From the NCBI GenBank assembly GCA_950295325.1, contig OX485803.1:73547554-73611553 (forward strand): a stretch of 64,000 bases of DNA, given 5' to 3'. Both the position numbers and the translations under genes were made by a program. Below, piece by piece: positions 49,621-60,000 of this stretch. The stretch comes from Polytrichum commune (Eukaryota > Streptophyta > Polytrichopsida > Polytrichales > Polytrichaceae). Each line of letters begins with the position of its first letter. Within the stretch, counting starts at the first letter, position 1. The notes under the pieces were generated by a model. That model ran no database searches, was not told the DNA's origin, and saw only the letters and a list, made by a program, of their open reading frames with translations.

Positions 49621-51835
49621 TGCCAACACTTGAATTCATGATATATTATTTCTCCCTTGCTCTAGGACACCTCAAATTCTACTATGACCAAACAAATTGT
49701 AAGTGGGTAGATGCATATTCAATTATGTCAAATATGACAATGGAGTATCATCCAGTTAGGAAGATTTATTCACTTGATCTCGTAGATGTTAAGAGCTTAG
49801 ATGAATTTGTGGGAAAATCATAATTGTCATAATTGCATTGTTGTTGACCAAGCTTGAACACTTGCCCCTTCTAGACAATACTATTGGGCATTTGATTCTT
49901 TGCATACGATAATAGTGGATATTTGACTTGTGTTGTAGGTTCATTTAGTTGTGTTTTTGAATACATTACTTGAATATGAGAACCATCTTTTTTTTTTTCA
50001 TTTATCCTAGTTTTTGTTCATGTTTTTAAAGGTAACCACACCAAAGTGCAACACGTTAGGCATTGAGCACATTTTAATTTTAATAATAATATTATTATTT
50101 GAAATTTCCATTAATGTATTGTTGTCATTTTCTTACGAATCGACATCAATTTATGTTGATATTCTAAGATTTTGATGAATTATACGATTTACAAACTAAA
50201 TAGATATATAGAATAGGTTCATGGTGTGTATTATATTTACCTATAGGGTCTTGAAAATTACCTCAAAGTACCATTTTATCTACGAATAAGGTGCCAATTA
50301 GTCAAGAAATATATTTAAATAGCCTATCTTTAAGTAACCCGACCACATGTGGTTTATAAAAGTATATAGCTTAGTGACCTCCCCATAGAAGATCTACAAA
50401 GGAGTTGCCGGCATGTTGACAATATTTCTTGAGGTGCATGAGCATGATGAGGTCGTGAAGGGCTAGAGGGATCAAGTGTAAGGTATGTGGCATGTGGGCA
50501 TTATATGGTCACTCTTCTTTATTGAACGCCTCCATTTGAGTGGTCTATGGCAAGGATTGTAGTTAGTAAGAATAGACACCAAACTCGCACGTGTTATGAT
50601 GGATTTGGACTATATGCTCAAAATGTAGACACCATTTCATATCCATCCCCCGATCACACCAACGTTTCCGTCCAAGTCTAGCCGTGAAATTGCTGGAGAT
50701 TATGTTGAGAATAGATGTTGACCCACCACTTTTCACATTCTTAGAGCCGGAGATGCCGATGGATGGTGCTAGAAGTTGGCGGTGTGACCAACCCTTAGCA
50801 TTGACCACAATTGGGAGAGTCCAAGCAATCACATCAAAAGAACATCATCTTCACTTCTATCTCTTGTAACTTTTACATTTTAACTTCGATTCTGAAACTT
50901 GAAATGACATTTTGCACATGATTTACAACTACCAACTGGATGAGACACATCCCGATCCCATCCAATGGTCGACTTTGTTTCTAAAGTTGGAAATGCCCAC
51001 AATAGGGCCTCACATCTTACACGAGGTTTGAACACCCCCATAAAAACCTTGTACCTACAAACCAACCTTATGTGTTTCATTCATACACTCAAAGTTGTAA
51101 AAGTATGATAGACGTGTGTATAGTGTTGACTTTTGGTTTACTTCTAGCTTTGGGCATGCCTATGCCTATGCCTATGTAACATGCATTGCAACCTTGGGGT
51201 TCATCATAAAATCCAAGCAACTCATACCTCTCAAAGTTTACACCACAACTCTTCCTTTGGAGTTGCATGAGTCACCTCTTGATTAGTTCCAACACTTGAT
51301 CAAATGGATTCCAATGCAAAGATTGCTCTCATGACCATGCTCTTGTTGGTCACTTTGGTGACTGCACAAGCCAACCCGCTAGCTAGGTGCTAGCTAAAAT
51401 AAGTATCATTGTCCTTGAGCTCTACCAAGTAACGAGTCGGCACATCCTATGCCCCTAGTTATGTCGTGTTTGTTCCTCAACATGGGTGGTGTGTGAGGCA
51501 ACTTCTCATCAAAAGCATCAACCATGGGGAGGTCACTAGCTATATACTTTTCCCAAATTTGTATAAGTTTTTGCTCCATTGAAGTAAAAATACCCTATAT
51601 CTTTTCTCACGTGGTTTGATAAAATTTTGACAGTGACAAAAGGGTTCAACAATGTAAGACCTCATCATGACAAAAAAAATAAACACCATGCCCAACTGCA
51701 TAACTTCCAACTCCGCGCAAAATTTGGTTGTTGGATTGGAACAAGAATTCTCTCTGCCTGCCATCAATTGTGAACAATGAAGATTGTCAATTCAACATTC
51801 ATGATCGGATTGGGGATACAAATGCAAATGCATAA
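49621..51835. other. Intergenic DNA with repeat fragments
   Basis: AT-rich. A G-run family core lies near 50520-50625. Other short frames match no family. No gene recognised. Confidence 0.4.
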
Positions 51836-52351
51836 GGGTTGCTTTACACCCTAGAGGCCGCGCCAATTCGTTGTGTAAGAGGCTTGAAATCCTCACTTGT
51901 GATTGGCCTAAAGGCTCAAATCGGCCCCAACCCCTTTAAACCTAGAGGCCGGGCCAATTTGGTGATATGAAAATTTTAATCAAAAAGTGCATGGTACGAC
52001 ATGGCCCGAGCTCATTGAATTGGGTGCACCCAAAATGAAAGGCCAATTCTTGGCCTTGAGACCAATATCAAATTTCAATAGAAAAAAACTTTCTTTAATA
52101 AAACATGATTTTTTAGCAAACCTTATCCATTGGATTATGTGGAAATATGAACGGCTCTATGCTAGATTATGCTAGATCCGTTGGATTATGCTAGATTTAT
52201 TAAATCGGCCTAGCTTCTTGACTCTAAGACCTTTACATATGGGAAAATTGGCCCCCATTACAATCTTATTATAATGTGTAGTTGAGGCCAACCTCCAACC
52301 CAAAAGGGGCTAAAATTTCATGCAATCAACCTCAAGGGGAATTGGCCCGGC

Positions 52352-54012
52352 CAGTGGTGATTTTTCACAAGGTCCCTAACATATCTAGGGACATGTTCAT
52401 TAAAAAAAACATTTCCAGTGGACGAGTTCTTAGAAAATGAACCGGTTTTGGGACGTGTCAAATTCACTTTGGACGGGTTCTAAAAATAACATTTTTTAAT
52501 AATAAAAAATCCAAAAAAAAATGGTACAAATATCAATTACCTTATGTCATATATGACATGTGAATATAAGCATAATGCAATCAAACCACTAATACCCAAT
52601 CAAAATATCAATCTTGAAGTGCTTGATTCACCTGCATACATTAATTCATCAACCACAAAATTTAGAACCTTTTTAACATAATGTCAAAGATTATAATTGA
52701 AGATAAACTTAGTAATTGAATATGAATTAGTATATATAAACATGTTCAAAATTAAAAAAACAAAGAGCTATTTACCCTTCAAAGAAGTGGATGAATTTTC
52801 CTATCCTTCATGTTTCTCCAAACAAGCATCACTGCATTCCAATTGATGTTCTCAACTGGAATATTTGCACATGAAATGCGCATCAAAACATCTAAAGTTT
52901 CTAACTTCAACCTAGTACGTAGATGACTTTTGATAAGGTTTTGTTTAGAAAAACCCCTCTCACATATTTGTAGTGCTCATTGGAATCACCATAACTCTTC
53001 TCCACAAGTTACTCAAACCAGGCCAATTGATTGAGCACTATGGAGTGGTACATGCAAACTCCCAAGCTTCAAATAAAGATTTGTTTGGGAACATCTCTCT
53101 CATGGTCTCCACCATCTCCAAACACTCACCCCGACACCGATCTTGTTCTTCTTCAGAAGTCTGAAACTTCACAAACAACCTTTCCAACCACTCTTCAGTA
53201 ATATGAGTTCTCTCATCATCATTTGCTGGATAGAGATTGGGACTAAAGAGCTTGCATGCATTGAAGATGCCTAAGTCTGGAAACCTGTTATTCAATGCAT
53301 CCACCACCCTTTGTACATACTCTGCCCCAATGAATTTGCACTCTTCAATTGTACCAGATTCACTTGAATTTTTAAATTGCAAACACTAGGATCTCAACTC
53401 ACTTAACTTACTTAGCTGGCATGGTTGATGAGTCCTATTGGAGCTGCTTCAAGTTCATGAATCCTCATCATTGATCAATGTGCTGTTTGAGTCACTAGAG
53501 TGCCATTTGTTTATTGAAGGTGAAACAACCAGGGGAAAGGATGAACTTAAAGACCAGGTCAGAAAGTGCAACTTAGGAAAAAAAAGAGGAAAGGGAACGG
53601 CACTCATCACCGCAGCCGGTTCAAACCGCGATAGGAAAAGAAGAATTGGAAGATATGATCAGTATCTTCAGAAGCATATACAGTCCCGAGAGAAAAGGAT
53701 GAAGGAGACAACAAGTTGCTGTGAAGGATCTGAGTCTGTTTCTCTGAACTAGTCTATGTGGACGAAATGGGGTAGGTGGCAGCTAAAATAGATAAAGCAA
53801 AATTGAAGGAAGATACTATTATTTCCAAGTGCAACCAATCACATGCCGACATCTTTCGGATTAACTTTATCAATTTGTTTTTTTTCTTTAACCTTTTTAT
53901 GGACGGGTTGGTTTAGAAATTACCGGTTTTGGGACGGGTTGCAATTTTTTTTGCCTTTCAATTCGAGGTTTTGGATGTGGACGGGTAAAAACTTTGTGAA
54001 AAAGCACCCCTG
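52352..54012 (-). mobile_element. hAT-superfamily element, defective, 1,661 bp
   Basis: The ends are CAGTGGTGATTTTTCACAA and, read inward from the other end, CAGGGGTGCTTTTTCACAA, as expected of hAT termini. An exact 8-bp duplication GGCCCGGC flanks both sides (52344-52351 and 54013-54020). GGACGGGT-type words are repeated near both ends, as subterminal binding motifs would be. The interior keeps only C-terminal transposase code on the minus strand. Confidence 0.93.
52780..53382 (-). pseudogene. hAT transposase C-terminal fragment
   Basis: The open frame 53382-53038 (KFIGAEYVQRVVDALNNRF, FNACKLFSPNLYP) is followed, after a stop near 53038 and a frame change near 52950, by LWRRVMVIPM and ERGFSKQNLIKSHLRTRLKL. 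LDVLMRISCANIP and NWNAVMLVW complete it. This is the dimerisation end of ZNF862-like hAT transposases. The N-terminal zinc finger and catalytic region are missing, so the element cannot move itself. Confidence 0.85.
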
Positions 54013-54040
54013 GGCCCGGCCTCTAGGTCTAAAGCGGCCC

Positions 54041-54612
54041 TAAGAGGTCAAAGTGAAGAGACTCTCTCTCTCTCTTTCTCTGTACCCACTACACATCTAA
54101 AGAACCCAAAAGCGGTCGCATACTTTTTTTTCTGGGTCACCCCGTCCCCATGTGCTCTAAGACTACGCTAAATTAACCAGATTCTTGTCGGAATGTGTAG
54201 GCCGACATGTATAGAAGATATGCAACTTGGTCATCTACATAGAAAAGGACATATAAAACACCTACATTTGGATGATACATGACAAGGATTTGTACTTAAG
54301 AATGACCACCCCAAATATAGGTGTCACAATGACATTGAACCATACACTCAAAATACATTAACAAATTTATATGCTCAACAATGAACACAAATGAGAGGGC
54401 ATGTGTGATCACTTGAGAATAAAAAGAGTCTTCACTTTGACCTCCTATAATATTTGCAACCCAACTTCGATTTTGAAACTTGAACTGGCAATCTTCATCA
54501 GTCATAATTACTTGCAAGATGAGACAATTTTTGTGCCATTTCCATAGCCAAACCCTATAACGAATTGGAAGTGTTCACGATAGGGCCACATGGCATCACT
54601 CATGCAATATTA
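54041..54612. other. Intergenic, repeat fragments
   Basis: A G-run family core lies near 54250-54360, and a fragment related to 24555-24770 near 54400-54560. No gene. Confidence 0.45.
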
Positions 54613-55632
54613 GGGCTACTTCACACACGAGCCAAGAGCCGTGACCATGAAATTGTGAGAGCCCAAAGGAAAGTATCCAAAGGCCATCGTCCCAAGACAC
54701 CTCCAAAATCATGTAGTAGTGTGGTCACATATCCTCGAGTGCGGTGTGAAGTCATATGTGACGGGCCCTCAACCAAATGCTATTTCAATGAATTTATGTT
54801 CATGTGGGTCCTCACACATAATAAAATAGAAGAAATCAACGAGGTGATTTTTGAAAATAATCCAAGTGACCATGAAACATGATCCATTTGATGCCATGTA
54901 GGAATCCATGTAGACTTTACATCCATCTTGCATTCATATACTCCGTTGGTCCCTCAAGCATAGTGTGAAGCGAACTTGTACCGGCTCCGCCTTTTCCACC
55001 AATGAGAGTGCTTGAAGTGTAACGGTCACGGGCTCTTAGTCTCGTGTGTGAAGCAGAGCCCAACATTGGGTGCCCATGCCCATGCCCACCCATGCCCATG
55101 GGTTTTGGATGGGTATGGGTGCGATATTATGTTCATATATGGGCGGGCATGGGTGGGCGTGGGTGCGATATTATTGTTCATGGGTGGGCATGGGCCATAG
55201 CAAAGCATATTGAATGAGCTCTCATTCAAATGCTTTCGACGGTTGCGTGGAGGACCGGACTGTGTTACATGCTGGATTACTCTACTAACCCCTTATGACT
55301 TTCTCTTCTCAAAGTAGTGAAGTTGAAAGCTCCAAAATACAAAAGCCACTGGGCAAGGTTGACTACATTGGCATAATTTTTGAATACATTGGCACAATTT
55401 TTGAATATATGGGTGCAATTTTTGAATACATGGGCGCAATTTGAATAGCATGGGTGGGCATGGGTGGACACATTCATGCTATGGGTGGACATGGGTGGGC
55501 ATGGGTGGGCATGAGTGGACACATGTCATGCTATGGGTGGGCATGGGTGGGCATAGGTCGCTGCTAATGGTCATGGTCTGGGTATGGGTACAAATTCGAA
55601 GGGAAATGTTGGGCTCTGGTGTGAAGTGGCCC
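54613..55632. mobile_element. Composite TTA-flanked MITE with GGGTGGGCAT minisatellite
   Basis: The left end is GGGCTACTTCACACACGAG and the right end, read inward, GGGCCACTTCACACCAGAG. Both are flanked by TTA (54610-54612 and 55633-55635). A third terminal-repeat-like block at about 55024-55061 (right-end orientation) pairs better with the left end, giving a 449-bp inner unit. The rest, 55062-55600, is dominated by GGGTGGGCATGGGTGG repeats. This suggests a chimera of two related elements. Confidence 0.82.
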
Positions 55633-55750
55633 TTAGCCATAATTCTCCTTTTCAGAACCTCAGAAAGTTAAGTGGCAAACCCATGTCAACTACCTTGGTC
55701 ATTCTTGTGTTGATTTGGCTTGAGTATTGTACACTTGGGATCTTATATAA

Positions 55751-56142
55751 TGGTCGGTTTAGACTATAGTGAAGAAGTGCACTGGTCAAGAATTTTAGGG
55801 GAATGGAGCAATATGACTAGTTATGAAATATGTTCTTCACCAGTCGGGATTTACATTGCGGCCAAGACTTCTCTGGTGGAGAACTTCAAGCATGGATGAA
55901 AAAACGACATAGTTGTCAACATGGCAACACTTTTTGCTAGGGGAGTTCTTTGGAGGTCAAGTTTCTTGGGCAACCTCAAACCCTCGGGCAAATGAAAAAC
56001 TTGGCCTCATGAGAACTCCAACTTGTTTTTAATCGTTTTTTCCATCTTGACCACCATACCAACGGTTGCCTCAAATAACCTTGTCTTGGGATGAAGTTCT
56101 TAACCAACTAGTGCACTTCTTCACCATAGCTCAAACTTGCCC
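55751..56142. mobile_element. TAA-flanked MITE, 392 bp
   Basis: The left end TGGTCGGTTTAGACTATAG and the right end read inward, GGGCAAGTTTGAGCTATGG, continue into GTGAAGAAGTGCACT on both arms. TAA flanks at 55748-55750 and 56143-56145. It is non-coding. Confidence 0.83.
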
Positions 56143-57077
56143 TAAAATAGGCTAAGAACATGATTTGGACCCGCTCATCATCTTGCACCAATGTGTGTTC
56201 CATATCCTACAAGAAGTGGGTTTACAAAGGTTTTAATTTTTTTTTAATATCACATGTCTATCTTTGACTATGTGAACAAGAATGACCGAAGTTACTTAGA
56301 TAAATGACCTAAATTGACAGTATGTTATTTTCATCTCACTATTATCCCAACAAGGATGAGAAGTCCTTCCCCCCCCCAAAAAAAATCATCAATATTGCTA
56401 GTAGTTGAGGTGCTATACATAAGCCAACCGGCAAAAAACAACTAAAATTTAATTATTATTTTTTCACTTAAGTGCATTATTTTACGGGACCCTTCTCACA
56501 AACTGTTATTGAATATACAACACACATTGTCCTCAACAAAAGAAAAATAGAAAAGAAACAAGTTCCAATCCCTCTAAACTAGTCCTCAACCCCATACGTT
56601 ATTGATAGTAAATTAGCCATTCGTCCACCTACTATGAAAAGAGAGGCATTAAGCCCCCTCTACACCCCCATAAAATTAAGTAAAAAGCAACCATCCTTAA
56701 GTGACTCTCTAGTAATTAGTAGATGTAGACCTTGACCTCTTGACAAATATTCAAAACATTCGGACATTTGTAAGTTTTAGAGTTGACTTTGATGACCAAA
56801 TTTGTCCACATTCTCCAAACAATCACATGCTAACTTAGCACTTGTTTCATGTATACTTCCATGATTTGGAAAGTGCGGTATTGAGTGCCCATTGAGTGTT
56901 CTAGTGCTTGTTGAAGTGGCAATCGAGAGATCGGTTAGCTAGAAACAACTAAGCTTAAGATTGTCACAATTGAGATGAGCTCTTTATCAACTAGCTCTAG
57001 TTTTGTTAGTAGCAAATCATCATGGTACACTTAGGTGAAGTTGTATTCATATTTGAGCATTTCAAATCCAAAATCAA
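56143..57077. other. Intergenic with LINE 3' tail; 3' flank of the CCHC gene
   Basis: 56150-56290 matches part of the G-run repeat family. 56510-56720 is a LINE 3' end (VLNKRKIEKKQVPIP then stop, followed by AAAGAGGCATTAAGCCCC). The last few hundred bases should include the 3'UTR of the minus-strand CCHC gene. Confidence 0.55.
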
Positions 57078-60000
57078 TCAACGACGCCGAAGTCCTCGAG
57101 TGACCATGGGATCGGATGGGCATTCGATCGCCAAGTGTCCTCGGCCACCACAATTGTTGCAGATAGTCACCTACACCACATGTGCAATGGCACCTTAGAA
57201 ACACATACAAGATAGAAATATATATCTAAGGAGATAACTACACTAAACGGTGTGTTTAGTGTCACCAATTCTATTTGTCTTGCTCGATACTAATTGCGAA
57301 CCGCCCATGTAGTGTCACCGGCACTAAAACGTAGACCTAACATTATTTCTCATTCCTTGTAAAAGCATTTGGGCATGATAGATTTACAATGTTCGTAATT
57401 TTTGTCACTTACGGAGTGATTTTCATCCAAATGTTAATCATTCATGAAATACTTCATTACATAATTGTTAGGGTGCAGAGTATACCAAATCTTGTTTCAA
57501 GGGTTTGCATGGATTTCATCCAAATTTCAATCATCCATGACAATATTTTAGAAGCTTATTCCTAAGAAGTGTCATTAGAAAGATTAGCACGGTGACATAG
57601 AATACCACATGACGCTAGATATGATATTTAGTGTAGTTTTAGTGAACCCAAAGTCCACATATAACAAGGTTAGGCAGTAAACCTGAACATCTATATACAA
57701 TGGACAATATTGTGGTGGTGGTGGTGAGGCCATTGTCCTACTGTTTCACACCGTTCCTTATTGTTCCAGAATGATGGGGGGGGGGGGGGGGGGGGGGTGT
57801 GTCATATGTACGGGTGCAAAGGGCTAGGAACATACTAGTGTATTACTCATGAAGAGACTCTTGAACATGCTAGGGCAATGGGTTCAAATTCATGTTGGTA
57901 AGGTAGATGAGTCTTAAATGGTTACTTCTTCCGACTAACCCACTTCTCCTAGGATATGCAATGGCACGATTAGCATGAGATGGTTAACAAATTCAAACCA
58001 AGGCTGTAGCCATTTTCCTCATAATTTTGGAGCTCATGTGGATATCTTCTTCATTACCAAAGTGAAGATTCTTATTCTCACTAAATGGTCATTTAGGCTT
58101 CTTCACCTATGTTGACTATTGAGCCTAGAGTGGTTATCATATTTTGAGCACGTAGTCCAATCTCTTTTAAACACACGTCTTTTTGGTATTCGCTCTTAAA
58201 GCCACACATAACAACTTACCACTCAAATAAGGTGTTCGCTTAAGATAAGCAACCAAATTAGGCACACCTACCATTAACAACAAACATAAATAAGATATTC
58301 ATATGAGCTCCAAAAATTATGATAGCAATTTGCTATGGCCTCTATTTGAATTTGCTAATCATCTCACACTACTCGCATGTTTCATATCCTAGGAGAAGTG
58401 GGTGGCAAGCTAAATGTGTCCAATTCCATGCCTATTTACCTTGACATTGACAAATAATAGACACCATGTAGGATAGATGGTGATAAAATTAACACCCTAA
58501 AATCTTGTGCAATTAGTGTATATTGATTCTAAGAATGTCCACCACCTTAACACATGCCCCCATGTTGGTCTTGGACCATCTAGTAACATTTTCGAACCAT
58601 TGAAACTTTTGTATATGGGATTCAAATAATTCCTACCTTGGTGCGTTGGAATTCCCCATCAATTGCTAAAAAAAACTATCTACAACTTTTAATATGATAA
58701 TTAAAGCTGCACTTGGCACTTAACCCTTTATTGTCAAAGGGTGCATTTCAATGAACTTGGAACTTTCATACCACCAGTGATGTTTAGGGCGATTCAACCA
58801 CCATCACCAACATATTTTATGATCAGCCACTTGTTTGTGAGGACCAATTCCATTATGAAGACATGCAAAGAAAAATTTCTTCATTACACCTAAATTTGAG
58901 AAGATCCAACAACCGCAAAGTTTGAGTTCTCCAATTGCCTAGGGCAACTAGTGAAATTCATGTTTTTTTCTCTCAATTTAGATGACATGATGGATGGGGG
59001 AGTTCAATAAAATGGAAATAATCATATATATAAATAGAAATTATACACAAGTGAGATTTCAAACTTCCAAAATGGAGTTCATATGCCAATCCTAGAGGTG
59101 GTCAAAGATCATTGACTTGATGATGAGTGTCTCTCACAATGAGCTTGAACACCAAATTTTGCGACATTTTTGGTTCATGATGTTGCTCACACTACTAAAG
59201 TGGTTGATCCTTGTAATGGGCAACACCCTAGGCATGAAAATTTTCTTACTCCTTCAAGTCTTATTGACATTCGACAAGCCCCCCCAAAAAACTTTGAAAC
59301 ATCATTCTTCTTTAAATTAAAACAAAATCGAACGAGACTTGCACCTATCTATTCTTGAAGCAGTATAGAATTAGCATGCCTAGGAGGTCCATTGGATGCA
59401 GACATATGTGACTCCGTGGTGGCTTCTCTATGTGAGAGAGACCTAGTGGAGTTCCTTCCCAAATAAAAGGATTTAAGTAATGTTTTTAGCACCATCTACC
59501 TTCATAACATTACTAATGCTTAGAGCATCCTCAGTCGGACGACCCGTTCTCCCGGCAACGGTAACTGCCGGGATTAGTGAGCCCGGGGTTCGGGCCAACG
59601 GCCTTGCTACCCGTCCCGTTATGGAGCGGGTCCCGTCAAAAGTACTCCCGCTCTCGGCACTTTTTTCGAGTTTGACGTGAGAATTTGTCCTCCCGCTACT
59701 GTATTGGCAGAGGCCACCTGGAGAACCCTATCTGCTAAACCCGGGATCCACCTGGCTGCCCGCTCCGACCTGTTTGCCTGCGTGGCAAGGTCAATTGTGT
59801 GCCGGGGGCACTTGCCGGGCGCATGGCTGGACCCCCCTCCCGCCTCTTCCGCCCTCCCATTCGTAGGGCTGCCGGGAGCGAGTACAGGGAACGGGCTGAG
59901 GATGCTCTTAGGCATTCGCTCCCTTTTTCTAGTCGGGGTAGGCCTAAGCTTATCCACAAATCTAACCCCGGTGATTCTCGCACTTGGCAAGCTATTACAA

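Larger units (their letters stand above)
51836..54040. mobile_element. TAA-flanked MITE split by a hAT element
   Basis: The outer inverted repeats are GGGTTGCTTTACACCCTAG (left) and GGGCCGCTTTAGACCTAG (right, read inward). They are flanked by TAA at 51833-51835 and 54041-54043. Removing the inner element (52352-54012) and one copy of its 8-bp duplication leaves about 536 bp, the same size as the other TTA/TAA-flanked elements in the window. The insertion lies inside the right terminal repeat. Confidence 0.9.

Noticed and set aside
53438..53752. 104-codon plus-strand frame inside the hAT element
   Set aside because: Lysine-rich but unlike any transposase part, on the opposite strand to the recognisable transposase, and without a splice or start context.
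55026..55522. Histidine/proline-rich repeat proteins on both strands
   Set aside because: Artefacts of the GGGTGGGCAT minisatellite in the composite MITE.
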